From contig OU015567.1 in the NCBI GenBank assembly GCA_907165135.1, positions 5,647,001-5,711,000 of the forward strand: a stretch of 64,000 nt of DNA, written 5' to 3'. Shown here one piece after another: positions 39,703 to 52,419 of the stretch. Below the pieces are notes generated by a model. The model was not told the DNA's origin and did not search any database. It saw nothing but the letters and a program-made list of their open reading frames with translations. Positions within the stretch are counted from its first letter, which is position 1. Every line of letters begins with the position of its first letter. Source of the DNA: Oikopleura dioica (lineage: Eukaryota > Chordata > Appendicularia > Copelata > Oikopleuridae). The position numbers were made by a program, and so were the translations under genes.

Positions 39703-42586
39703 AGTTCTCCTAAGGCGATTCTGGTGGATGTTGATGGATATGCAACTCTAGTCGGCGTTGTATCGAGAGGTATCGGCTGTGGAAGAGAAGGACAAGCGGG
39801 TGTTTATACCAACATTGGCCAGTGTTTGTCCTGGATTCAAAAGACTATCAAAAACTTCAAGAAAAAATCTAATGAATAAAATTCTTCCAAGAACTCTTCA
39901 TTTATTTTCTTGACGCTCTTTTCCCTCTCCGTAGTAACCAGAAATCTTCGTCATTATCTCAAAAAAACTAACACCGAGATTTAATTGTGAAAATGACGGA
40001 TTAGAAATCCAAGAGAAACAAATCTAAAAATGAAGAGATCCGTGGTTATCTCGGAGAACCACTCAAACTTGCCAGATGATCTTCGACAATCAATGGGTAG
40101 TTATGTGGTGGCGCCGAGGAATCCGGTGTTGATCAAAGAACCAGAAAATGAGTATTTTGAAAAGATCAAGCCGTCTCAGGAAAGATCAACAAAGATTATT
40201 CTCGCAAAGATTTTTTATCTGTAGTTTGTTTTTCCTGGATTTTGTTAAATCAAAAAAGTACATTTCATCGATGAGTTTGGACACATACGACCGCTTTAAC
40301 ACCAGTCGCCACATGAAAGTCCCCCAAATCGTCGAACTACTCGAACTTGGCGATAAATCTCCCCCAGAAAACCTGTCGAGTAGACCTTGACCAGACGATT
40401 TTCCAGCCTTATCCTTCTGATTTCGTGTTCCAGAATTTCAAGCCATTTCAACTTACAGACTCCGGTTTATCCCAGACGCAGTGAAGGATTACTTTCATGA
40501 AATCATCGTGACATCAGAGCGGGAGAAGTTCATCATTCCTATCAAATGCATCGGAGCGAGAGGAGTCGTTGATTTTCCTGATGTGATCGACGTCGGCGAC
40601 TCTCCAGTCAAAATGACTCGAGAGAAGACACTGTTGTTGAGAAATATCGGAACGGATACCGCGAGATTTACAGTTGGCTTCAGTTCCGCAGCTTTTTCAG
40701 CGACTCCATCAAGCGGGGAACTTGAACGTGGGCAGTTGATGCAGATGACAGTAGAATTCAGCCCTCTGTTTGCGATGAAGTACGAGGCGGAAATGAGAAT
40801 TTCCTACGATACAGGGGAAGAAATCTTCTCAGATCTTCAAGGAAATGGAATCAGCATCGATGCGCAATTGTCTCACAAGAGTATTTGAAATACTGTATTT
40901 CAATAATGCCTACCTACATCGAAATGACGAATTTTCAAATCTTCGAGATAAATTATCTCAGATAATGAACAACTCTAGCGAAACAGTGAAGTACTTCTTT
41001 TCAAGTTACGCATTGAAGGAAAACGAAGATATAGCAAAAACTGCGACGCTAGAATCAATTCAAGCGGAAGAAGACAAGGAACGAAAAAGATTTCTTGAAG
41101 AACAAAGCGCGAGTCCGGAGCTTGCCGATAAGATTTCTATCCTCACAAAATCCTTCCAAAACCAGCGAGATTTGATTTCTACAGATCCGATGCTGCTAGA
41201 AGAAGCAGAATTGGAAATAACTCCAGTTGAGGGAATCATCCTTCCGGGCAAAGAAATGGAGGTTCACGTGGTCTTCAAGCCAGATCGAATCGGACAGTAT
41301 AAGAAAACTGTTTTCTGTGACATTCAAGGCCGCGAAAATCGAATTCCATTGACCATCAAAGCTCGTGGAATCGGGCCACAGCTTCGGCTGAGCTACGATT
41401 CTGTAAATCTTGGAAAAATTTTTGTTGGATCAAAGCACACTTATGAAATTCTGATGAAAAATCGCGGGGAAATTGAGGGAATCTTTTCCATTCGAGAGAC
41501 GAAATCAGAAATTCGGAACCAACTTTCTTTCGATCCAACAGAAGGGATTGTGATGAAAGATGGTTACCAACTAATCAACCTGTATATTGATGCACAACTT
41601 CTTGGATCATTCGAGGAAGAACTCAAGTTTGAAATCGATGGGACAAATACAGAGCTGAGCCTCAAGGTTTCTGGTGAAGTTATTGCTCCAACCATGTCGT
41701 TCGAACTTGAAAAACTTAATCTCGGCCTTATCTCTACGAGTTTTGAAAAATCAACGACAATTTCCCTCAAAAATGTTTCCCTCGTTCCTGTCAATTTTGT
41801 GATCAAGTCGACAGCGCGAGAAATTTCATTCGACATCAATGAAGGATTTCTTGAAGCAGAGGAGTCAGTGGAGCTCGAACTGGTTTATAACGGAGATGAA
41901 CAGAAAGCTTTTGAAGGATCTGTTTATGTCGGCATTCCAAATATAGCTGAGCGTGTTGCAGTTCTTCCGATAAAGGCTCAGGTTCAATCACCACCTGTTC
42001 AGTTTACAGAAAGCATTGTCGATATTGGCTGCTTATTTCTCGGTCATGAGTACCACGCGTCTTTGACTCTTCAAAATGACCATGCTCATCTTTCCGCGCG
42101 CTATCGACTTCTACCTCCTGTTGATGCTTCCCTCAAAGTTGAGTCATTTTACCCGGAAGGCTGTGTGGATCCAGATTCTAATTTTGCCGTTCCAATAACA
42201 GTAACGCCTTCCAAACTTGGCGCGTTCAACAACACCGTCGGCTTGAAAATGGCTGGAATAGATGAACCGCTGATGACGACAATAGCTGGCACTGTTGCAG
42301 GACCTGTATTAATTCCTATCGAGACAAAAGTAGATCTAGGGAATGTGAAAGTCCTCGTGCCACAAAAAACTCCTCATAAAATCATGCTGCAGAATGAGTC
42401 GCCGATTCCCGCGAAAATATCTGTCTCAATGAGAAAAGATCAGAATATTTGGAAGCTCGAATACCCAGAAATTGTGGATCCAGCATCGCACGCTGATATT
42501 TTGATAAACGCGGTTCTCGATAATACTCTTGATTTCAGGGATGAAATGGTTATTGATGTCGACCACACAAATCAGATCATTATTCC

Positions 42587-43103
42587 GGAAGGGTTCCTCT
42601 CGTGGTCATTTCGAGAAATGTTCCTCTCGTGGTCATTACTCACCGGCTTATGAAAGTTAGGGTCTCCCAATTTCCCCCGAATTTCCTCAAAGATAGTGCT
42701 TACACGCTTTATATATTTATAATAAGAGGTCATCAATTAATTTTTTAAATGAATAAAAATCGAGATGAATTGATGAAAACAATTTTTTTAATCGAAAAAC
42801 CTGAGAAAGATAATTACATTAAATATAGTTTGCCTCATACGTTTGCCTCTTATTCTAAAGAGAATTTCTTCTGGTTTGTGCAAATAAATATACTTATTCT
42901 TATTTGAAAATTATTGAAAATTTAACTCAATCAAATGGACCTTCTCATAGTATCCTTGAAAAAATGCTTGGAGACCCAACTAATCATCAAAATGCTCCGT
43001 GATCGCAAGTCTCTACGTCATGACCACGAGAGGAATATGACCACGAGAGGAACATGACCACGAGAGGAACATTTCTCGAAATGACCACGAGAGGAACCCT
43101 TCC
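42587..43103. mobile_element. 517-bp MULE-like MITE in HYDIN coding sequence, 9-bp TSD
   Basis: Ends are long inverted repeats starting GGAAGGGTTCCTCTCGTGGT and continuing for over 45 bp; the unit TTCCTCTCGTGGTCAT is repeated inside both arms (two in the left, four in the right). CATTATTCC is duplicated at 42578-42586 and 43104-43112. Removing the element plus one duplicate restores HYDIN reading (NQIIIPVRAK). Interior AT-rich, no ORF. A 9-bp duplication and long TIRs are typical of Mutator-like elements. Confidence 0.88.
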
Positions 43104-45967
43104 CATTATTCCTGTTCGCGCAAAACAATTGTTGCCCAACCGACTCTAGGCGGACCAAAAGCAGGGTTAGATCTCGGACGTCAATTTGCAACGAGAGAAT
43201 TCAGGAAAGAAATTACCTTCACAAATTACGGAAGAAGACATCATGCGCTCATTTGGTTTGTAGCCGGTTACGAGCGACTTTCGCAAAGAGACATCAACGA
43301 GAGAAGGGCTTATGAAGAGCGGAAAAGATCAAAAGATGTAAAATTCAAAAGCGCACCTGACTTGCCTCCACCACCACAGAGCATTTTCGAGCTGTCAAAA
43401 ATGGACTTTGAGTTGGAACCCGGACAAAGTATCAAAGTCAAGCTTTTAGGTTTATCGCCGGAACCTGGAACAGTCCGAGAGACACTCCAATGCCACGCTG
43501 TTATCGGTCGGAAAAAAGGTCGAGAGAGAATCTTCAGCATTCCAATTCACTGTCAATTCATCGAACCAGTCCTTCTTATTTCCCACAAGAAACTAGAATT
43601 CAGATTCGATAAGGATACTAAAGACGAGCTTCAGGATGTTGAAGGATCAACAGAAATTACAAATAGTGGAGATGTCGATTTACGATTTGATCTCAAAACT
43701 GTTTCGCCATTTTATGTTGGAAAAGTCGGTGAGAAATGTATCAGTCACGTTTTATTCCCTGGCCAAACAGTAGAAGTCAACGTCGTTTTCCATACTGGCT
43801 TCCAGAAGCATTACAGATCTTCAAAAACGATTTCTCAGCTTCTCATCGATTACAAAGATCATCCAAGTCAGGATGTCGTCGAGCTTGTTGGCGAACTAAA
43901 CTTTCCGAACATCGAGTTCAATCACGCGGACATCAATTTTGGCCCGATCAGAAACGGAGCTGAAAAGGCAGCAGTTGTTACAATGTCGAATAAATCGCCA
44001 ATGACGACAGAGTATCGCTGGTGGTTCGAGATTGAGGATGAGTTAGGAGTTTTCTCAAAGCGAAAAGAACAGCAGGACGCTCTTGTTCGATCTGCATCTG
44101 GGCTTGGTACAAGTGCGCCCTCTCGTGAAGCCACGAATACTGATGGAACAGAACCTGAGCTTGCTGATTTAGCCAGAGATTTACCCGGTATCGACGATGT
44201 TTTCGACATTCGTCCAATTTTCGGCAAACTGGAGCCTGGGGAGCAAATTCAAACAACAATTCTATTCAATGGTCATCAAGACATCAACGCTCTCTGCAGA
44301 GCTGTTTGTGAAGTGGACGGCGGGCCACAGTACGAGTTGAACATTGCTGGAGCTTCTGCTGATGTGAGATACAGTGTGTCAAGCGAGACGATAAAATTTA
44401 GAGAAGTGATGTTCGACAGTTTGGCGGAGAGACAATTCACGCTCAAGAATACTTCTTTTGTTCCTTTTGATTTCTGTCTTTTGGGAGGAATAAAAGATTT
44501 GTCAGCAATCAATCACGAGTTTTTCATATCTCCATTTCATGGTCATCATCTTGGATCCTTAAGGGTCCTTAAGATTACGATAATTTATCTTCCTGGTTTC
44601 CCGCACAACTTTGAGAAAGCATTTTCTCTTATTGTTGCGAATTTTCTTCCGGCTGAGATGAAAATTTCTGGAAATGCAGTCTTCCCAAGAATATCCCTTG
44701 ATTTGCCTAGAAAAGGAGGAGACGAAGATCTTTCTGCTATCATCGATAATATTCGTGGAGATATGGAGAAGGAGCGGCCGGATATTTCCGAGCGTGAAAT
44801 CGAACTAGAAGCAGAAAGACTCATCATTTCGGCAAAAGCCCAAGATATGCCTGTCCATGAACTGATGATCTACCAAAAACGACCGCCTTTCTATTTGGCA
44901 GACTATGAGCTTGATCTTGGACCGGTGATTCTCGGTGATGTTCGAAAAGCACTGATTAGAATCGATAATTTCGGAGACATCCCTGTTGCTTTTGCACCAG
45001 ATGTACGAGAGTTGGATAATTTTGGCTTCTTTTGTGAAGTCTCTAGAATTGGGAAAATGGCGCCGGGTCATACTGTCTCAGTAGAAATCACCTTTGATCT
45101 GTTGACTTACCAGTCGGTCAAGTCGGTCCAGTATGTGTTCCTATTCAAATCGAGCGAGGACCTGTTGTGAATCTTCATATCAAAGCTTTGGTTACTATGC
45201 TGAGACTTTTTGCTACTCTCGATAAACAAAACACTCCAGAGCCGAGAATCAACGTTGATTTTGGCGAGGTAGAATGTGGTCGCGTAGAAGTCGTGACTGT
45301 GCAACTCTACTATGAGCTACAGGTTGAGTCATCCTGGAAATAGCAAAAGTACAAAGACAAGAGATTCTTCATTGATCCTCGACTTCCATTGCACCAGAAA
45401 AAGGCATTGAAAGAAGCTCAAAAGCCTCTCCCGCGAATATTTCAAGTAATACCAGAAGAAGGCGTTCTAGCACCGGGAGAACGATCTACAGTTCAGGTGG
45501 AATTCATGCCGACAGAAGAAAGCACTTTCGAAGAAAATCTTCTCATCTTTGTTGAAAACTCGACCCAACGAATGGAATTTAACGTCTCTGGCTCTGGGGT
45601 TTGTCCAAGTCTCATTTTCTCCAAATCACCGATTGAGCTCGGTCCAATTATGCCTGATTCTGCGGGAGCAACAGAGATATTCAGTATCAAAAATAACTCG
45701 AAAGTCGAGGTAGAATTTTACTCGTTGGACTTTGATGAGAAATATTTGAAAGAAGAAGAGATGATAAGAAATTTGGCCGAGAAGTATTTCAATGCATTCC
45801 AAAAAGTAAGAATGCCGACTCGAAGACCCGGTCAGAGCTTACCCTTTATCGAATACATCAAGGAAGAGACTCCTCCTTCCGTTTCAGAAGACGACGAATT
45901 GATCAAAACTGAGCCTAAGGACCCTCTCGAGCTCGCGTTGGAAAAACATTCTGGAATCGATAATTCG

Positions 45968-46382
45968 GGGGGTACTGAATAGCGCCGCCTTGCGCCGCCC
46001 TGCGCCGCCCGGTTCGGTACAAACCGGGTCTCGTCTGACCAAATCCTGACCAAACTAAATGATCGGAAAAAGAGCGAGAGCTGGGCCCCGCCAACCCAAT
46101 GAGTTCTCTACCAGAAAATGCGCGCGTAAGGGCCTCTGGCCCGTCGCGTGCTTAATAAATTGGTGATTTTATGCCAAAATATGGAGATAATTTAGACTCC
46201 CGCTAATTTCACCCTAAATTATTAGTTTTCTTTTTTCTAGTGGTCAGACTATTCAAATATACAAGAATAAACGTTCTGATAAGAAAACAGAAAATAATCA
46301 TCATTGAAACGCCGAAAATCTTCGAGAAGAAAAATTTTAAGCAGGACTGGGCGGCGCAGGGCGGCGCTATTAAGTGACTCCC
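45968..46382. mobile_element. 415-bp MULE-like MITE in HYDIN, 9-bp TSD
   Basis: Inverted ends GGGGGTACTGAATAGCGCCG and GGGAGTCACTTAATAGCGCC (right end inverted), each followed by tandem TGCGCCGCCC. GATAATTCG is duplicated at 45959-45967 and 46383-46391. Precise removal joins HSGIDNS to PEGLAARNRLGF just before the P-loop, as in HYDIN. No ORF. Confidence 0.82.
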
Positions 46383-46987
46383 GATAATTCGCCAGAAGGT
46401 CTTGCTGCACGAAATCGACTTGGTTTCGGTGGAATTATGTGGGGAGCTCCGTTCAGTGGCAAGTCAACTTTGGCAAAGCAAATGTCTGAAAATACGATAC
46501 TGTTGTTGTAACCATCGATGAGATACTCGCGAGTGCCGTTCAATCACCTAAATCAGCTGCGAGCAAAACAGCTCGCGAAAAGTGCGAAGAAGAGTCAAGA
46601 AGATTGGAACAGGAAAAAATGAATGCATTGGAATCAGAAAATACGACAAAGGAAGCTCCTGCATTGAGAGATGATGCATCTGTGATGACTATGAGAACCG
46701 GCGTCACTCAGAATACAAGCAAGCCATCAAAAAGAGGAGGGAAGGTCAAGAATATCCCGGAAGTCCAAAGCCTTCTGACCCAGAAAAACATCGAGCGTCT
46801 CGAAAGCGAACTTACCGACGCTGCAGAAGCCAACCGCCCACTGGTCTCAACAGTTTTACCAGTCGATCTCGCCGCTGAAATCATCTCAGAAAAACTTCAA
46901 GAAAAAGAGTTCTATAAAGGAGTTATATTCGATGGAATAGAGTCGAGTTTTCTGACAAAGCTCAAGGATAGCATAGAAGTTTTGCTG

Positions 46988-47237
46988 GCCACCGGGTACT
47001 CCCAGTACCAATTTTGGCAAGGCAAAATTTTAGTCAGCCAGGAACGCCCGCTCTGCGGGTTCTGTGGTAAGAAACTCACTGATTAGGCCAAGATATAGTT
47101 CTATTTACCCGCTTACTATTGTTCCAACTGAAATATTTTGTTAAAATATCACTCGAAAAGCCGAAATTGGTACTCCCAGTACCAAAATTGGTACTGGCAG
47201 TACCAAAAAGCTTTGGTACTGCGAGTCCCCGACGCCC
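46988..47237. mobile_element. 250-bp MULE-like MITE in HYDIN, 9-bp TSD
   Basis: Ends GCCACCGGGTACTCCCAGTA and, inverted, GGGCGTCGGGGACTCGCAGT are imperfect inverses; internal repeats of TTGGTACTCCCAGTACCAA and TTGGTACTGGCAGTACCAA occur on the right side. GTTTTGCTG is duplicated at 46979-46987 and 47238-47246. Precise removal restores SIEVLLKALNNRKHL of HYDIN. A separate family from the other two by sequence. Confidence 0.82.
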
Positions 47238-50200
47238 GTTTTGCTGAAAGCACTTAACAATCGAAAACATCTTCGGGTGTTTCACTTGCCACTCACCATG
47301 GCAGATTACCTGGAAAGGGTTGAAAAAGCAAAGCGCAAAGCAGAAGAGGAAGAAGCAGAACGGGTCAGGATAGAGATGGAAATGATCAGAGATATGACCG
47401 AGGACGAGTACGATGCTTTGCCAGAAGAAGAAAAACAGCGAATTGACAATATTCGGTAAATAAAACGAATATTTTCAGGTGGTTTATTTTCAGACTTGCT
47501 TAAAAGAAAGAACGCATAGCTGAGGAAAAAAGAATTGCAGAAAAAAAGCGAGAAGAAGCCGAACGACTTCCTGAACTACAAGCAGAAAGCGCGAAGAAAA
47601 AAGGGAAGGGCTCAAAATCGCATCTCAATAAGAGCGACTCGACGAAATCTTCAGGTAAAAATAGAAATGATATTTCGATGAAAAATTGGAATTCTAACTT
47701 TAGCTCCGCGAGCTCGCTTAAATAGCCGACAAAGTAAGGAAAACCTAAACTTGCGTCGGTGGCGGAGGAATCCTCTAGCCACCGACGACATCGCTCTGAG
47801 ACGGAAGTGGAGCGTAGCTCAGAGAGCGCAACGCGTGGCACACTCGCCCGGGGCCAATCCACCCGCTCGCTATTCAGTGATACGCGCGCGCCATCTACTG
47901 GTGAACTTTTAATAGTTGCCATGAAAGAATATTTTTTAAAATTCGAATCAAAAATATTTCTGGAAGAAAATTTAATGAATTTTCTTGTTCAGCTGTTTTT
48001 AGAAATAGCCATTTTGTTTTTTTAGATGAGGCCCCATCTGGGAAGAAGGAGAAAAGTAAATGGAGTCAAATTAAAACAGCGGTGGCTATTGCCGAGCTTG
48101 GTACTTTTAGCCCACTAGAAAAAAACAACAATATACTTTTCTCATTATATATTTTGACTAACCCCATATTCGCTTCTAACGATATTGCGAACGGTTTCAA
48201 AATGCTAACTAAAAATTCAGGTCGAGTAACTGATGATCAGCCGGGACTTAGCCGAGCCTCAAGTTCAATGGGAAAAAACAGGTGCAGTGATAGTCATCAA
48301 ATTAAATTGCCAGTGTGAAACATTCACTAATACTTTTCAACAACACTGCACCACCACCAACACGGGATCGCGTTCTCTCTCGAGCCGAGAGTGTTGCTTC
48401 ATCCCGGCATCTTGGGTAACCGATGCATGAGAAATTATGACATTCATGATTTTTATGATTCACTGATTTAAAAATTTCATTGAAATTTTCTAATGAGCCT
48501 TTTTCATAAGGTAGCAACCGTCTTGCCCACTTTGCCGTTCTGTAAAAATTCATGTTTAACTCTGATTTAGACGGAGAAAAGGCAGAAAAATCTCAGAACA
48601 AACTGGTCTTCCTGAACAATCACCAGCTGAAAAACTTATTGCGTTCCGCTTTTTCAATGCTGCTGAAACGCAACTTGAGCCGAGTGATAAAGTAGAGTGG
48701 ATATTGAAATACTGGAATATGGTCGAACAAGATGTTATCTCACAAGTAAAACAGACTCAGGAAGATGAGTCGCCGAAGAAAGCGAAATCAAGAATGAAAC
48801 CTGAAGAAATAAAAGCCTAGGAAGAGAGAATTGCGGCAGAGATTGAGAACGAATTGAAAAAGGAAGAAGTCGGCGTGATAATGATCGAAATTGAAGCTGA
48901 GTGCGAGCCCCTTTCGCTCGAAAAAATCTACGACCAGCTACCAACTGTTGAAGAAGTAGACGACGATCTCGGTCTTGGAGTGAACGGACCACCGATTCCT
49001 GAGCCAATCGAATTCTCGGTCGTTCCAAAGCCGCAAAAACGCCACCCGCCTTATCACGACAAGCAAAAGTTCTTTAATCTAATTGCTTTGAATCAAGACG
49101 ATCCAAATATCAACTCAGATGATCGTATTCAAGAATCACTGACAGAATAAGTAATGACAGAAGCAAGTGACAAACCATCAAGCAGCTCGAAGAAAAATCG
49201 AGGTAAAGGAAGAAGCTCCAGCAATGCGAGCAGAGCAGAAACAGATCGGCCAACTCGATCGCCACTTCCGGAAGCAGAAACGCAACCAGAAGACAAATTT
49301 TATCGGCTGCAGGATTATCGTTGGGTCCTAACAGCCAGGCAAAGAAGTGACGCTTAAGGGTCAAGTTCGACTGTAACAAAGTTGGAACCATCGATTGAGA
49401 ACTCTCATTCGAAACAGTCAGCACACGACAGGTTTTTAAAATAGCAGTCCGCGGAGTTTGCGTTTTCCCAGACATTATCAGAGATATCAAGAAAATCTTC
49501 ATGCCACCCAAGCCAGTCGAAAGTCCAGATGGAATTATCAGCCCTATCGGGACTCTTGTCGAAAAGAAAAAGAAAACAATCGTCAAATTTGAACCTGCGC
49601 TCATTGGGAAGATGGAATCAAAGGAAAAAGATTCTGGCGCTGCTAAATTCAAAATTGTGAACTCTGGTCCCATTGAAGCTGAAGTTACATTTGCCATGAA
49701 AAAAGGAGACTCCGTTTTTACACTTGAACCGTTCAACATGAATCTGGCGCCGTTTGAGAAGAAGATTTTGACAATAAATGCTTTCCCGAAATCTTCTGGA
49801 ACTCATGATGACGCTCTTATCGTCTGACAACCCTGTTCCTGCGATTTTCCCCGTTCAAGTAACGAGAGTTCGCCCAGAAGTTCAAATATCATGGAATGGC
49901 GAAGGAAAACCAATTAACTTTGGAAAAGTGATGCTCCATCGTCTGTCGAGTTAGATTTTGCATTTGTTCAATCCAACTGATCTCCCAATAAACTGGAGAA
50001 TAGAAGGCCTGGATAACCTGGGCGACGAATTCTCGCGAAATTGCGATTCGGGAACTATCAATCCGAAGGAAACCTTTGATTTCATTCTTGATTTCAGAGC
50101 GCTCAAAGCTCAGAACCACAAGCGAAACATACGCCTTGTCGTGAGCGATACTGACAATATCATCGGCGACTGTCAATCCGAAAGGATACCAGTTTTTGCA

Positions 50201-52419
50201 GAAGCTTACGATGTAGCTATAGACATGAGCTTTCCAAAGGGCTGCGATGGCGGGCTAGAATTCGGCACAAACAAGGTTCATGATGAGATGAAGCAAGTTT
50301 GAACGTTGAAAAATCGCGGGCGATATGAAATTTCGTTCAAATTTACTCTCGAAGATCATCTTTTCAACAGCGAGCTGTCGCGCTTTTTCAAAATCATGCT
50401 TCAGCAGGGCTGTTTATTGCCCAACGATAGGCCGATGCAAGTAAACATCGTTTTCAACCCACCAGAAGAGTTCCACCTGGCTAACCTACCAATCATTAAA
50501 TGTCACGTGATAGAAGCAGTAATCGGCGAAACCATCGCTGCAATTCCGATCAAGGTTTCAGCTCGATCAGTGTTTTCTCAATATGTGATCACGCCTTCCA
50601 AAGATGTCGATTTCGGCCCAGTTCCGTATGGAAATCATAAACGAAGCTTTGAAATTGAAAATCATCGAGAATTTGATTTCAAGTTCGCTATTTCGAAGCT
50701 GGTTAAACCTGGCTCTCCACCAAAGTCAGAGCGGCCGAAGAGAACCAAAGATTCGCGCCAGATCTTTGCTCAGTCGAGAAGACCTGGTCAACTGATTAGA
50801 GAGCAGACGCAAGTAATGAAACTCGCTCATGGGCCTTTTATTATCTCACCTGGCTATGGAAATGTTCCTGTCGGAGAATCAATCGTCATCAATGTTGACT
50901 GCAATGTAGAGGCATCGAAGAAATTCGAAGAATTCATCGCTATTGAAATCGCAGACAGAGAAGTCCGTAAAAGCCGGCAGGAATCAACTATAAATTGATT
51001 GCTGAAGGATGCCAGCCAGTTATTGACACAAAGAATAATGAAGCGATCTTTGAAGAACACAGAATTCTTCATTCAATCGAAGAAGCTATTCATTTGCTAC
51101 TTTTTGACTTGCAATGTGGCATCTACGGCCAGATGGAGAGTCAGTTCAACTTTCCGTTTTCGACAGTCGGCGTTCCGAATTCCGTTCGCTTCAAGATCCT
51201 CAACCCTTCGAAACTGCCATGCAAATTCGTCGCTTCCGTAAAACCACTTATTCCAAAAAACAGACAACGGGTTTCAGACAGCTTCGAATTTGACCCTCCA
51301 CGCGGTCAAATAACTCCGCATGAATGTGTTTTTGTAACAATAACAGTCAAGCCAAAAGCAATTGGTGAATACTGCGCCCTATTCGAAGCGGCTGTCGAAG
51401 GCGCACCAAAAGCTAAGCCGTTGGTTTTTACGATGAAGGCTGAAGCTTACTTGCCAAGAGTAGAACTTGTCCATCCTGCCGCAAACCCTACCGATGGTAT
51501 GAGACGACTGTATTTTCGAAATGCAATGATTGGAGAAATGACTTCAACAAAGATTCAGCTTCGAAACACTAATAGGCTCCCAGCAAGGGCGAGGTTGGCA
51601 ATTTCAGACTCACCCGCGTTCAAAATAATGGACAAAGAAGAAATCATCAATGAAAGAACTGATGTTTGTCTAAATCAAGGAGAGACGGAGATTCTTGAAG
51701 TGTTCTTCTGTCCTGCTGATATTGGCAACTTCGAAGCTGAGCTAACCATGAAAATCATCAACAACGACTTTGAAATCAGCGAAGCTCTGCTTTTCGGTGA
51801 GTGTATTCAACCTGACGTTATGTTGACAAATCTCCCGTCATTGCCTACTAATCTTGTCGGAAAATACTCCAAAGCTGCTCTTGATTTTGGTGGAATCGCT
51901 ATAAACGAAACGCAACGAAAGAGCTTTACGATATCGAATAATCTCAATGCTGCAGTCCGATTTGAATGGGATGAGCATCTAGCGATTTCGTTCGAGCCCT
52001 CTGTTGGACATATTCCGGCTAAGTCGACTATTGACATTCTCGTCGCTCTGCAATCATCGGAAACGATCGAACTTGACGGCGATGTTGTGGAATGCACGAT
52101 TTTACCAATTATTTACGAGGAAGAAAGCAGTTCAGTTCAATGGGATGACCGGCTCAAAATAATAAAATGGATCGATGGCAAAAACGCATCAGGAGGGCGA
52201 ACCAAAGAAAAGGTTATTGAAACAGAAGAAGAACCAAAATATGAAACAAATGGAGATGCTCGCGCTTTGCCAATTTATGTTTCTGGAATCGTCGATTATT
52301 CCCCCCTCACGTCATAATGTGCCCGGCAAATGAGCTCGGGTGACGACACGTTTAGGATTATTAGGCGCGGGATAAGTCTTTCTAACTCTAATATCAGGTT
52401 ATTTCCATTCTGCCATCTC

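Larger units (their letters stand above)
30858..39879 (+). pseudogene. CCP-trypsin-type serine protease split by mobile elements
   Basis: 30858-31385 encodes a Cys-rich segment of CCP/sushi character (SIRCDNNECSLICKENHIL). From about 31480 a trypsin domain begins: FCGATVISHEWIAT joins over a short intron to AAHCLD, the catalytic His. The exon runs to EQEEY at 31756, where a 6.5-kb retrotransposon is inserted, and resumes after 38249 as DMDYGFYELI at the place of the catalytic Asp. An exon ending near 39075 has DGLLDGKIDSCQ. After an intron enlarged by another element, 39715 on reads GDSGG (catalytic Ser), then a TGA and frame change, then VGVVSRGIGCGREGQAGVYT and a basic tail ending at 39877-39879. 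Domain order suggests a complement/MASP-like or other secreted protease. The LTR element in an exon and the frameshift after GDSGG make it non-functional. Confidence 0.65.
40030..52317 (+). pseudogene. HYDIN-like ciliary central-apparatus protein, broken and truncated
   Basis: HYDIN is a giant (~5,100 residue) ASH/MSP-domain protein of the axonemal central pair. Matches run in order through the first two-thirds: TIFQPYPSDFVFQNFKPF, TSEREKFIIPIKCIGARG, YDTGEEIFSDLQGNGI, FCDIQGRENRIPLTIKARG, LQCHAVIGRKKGRER, RIFQVIPEEGVLAPGERS, VEFYSLDFDEKYLKEEE, the P-loop WGAPFSGKSTLAKQ, EDEYDALPEEEK, the Lys/Glu-rich linker, FAEAYDVAIDMSFPKG, LKNRGRYEISF and KEKVIETEEEPKYE; homology stops there, without the C-terminal third. 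Lesions: three inserted elements; frameshifts near 40390, 40925, 43130, 45105, 46495 and 50975; stops at 45341, 47501, 48818, 49148, 49952 and 50300; and a loss of about 55 residues near 40455. The 5' start (40030) and first intron are provisional. Confidence 0.85.

Noticed and set aside
47780-47870. Possible tRNA-like SINE (GTAGCTCAGAGAGCGC) in the HYDIN linker
   Set aside because: The A-box resembles tRNA, but no B-box or T arm follows, and the segment reads as coding in the linker frame.
47500-47922. 140-codon minus-strand ORF in the HYDIN linker
   Set aside because: It is antisense to the Lys/Glu-rich linker; the Phe/Leu/Ser-rich product is what such a shadow would give.
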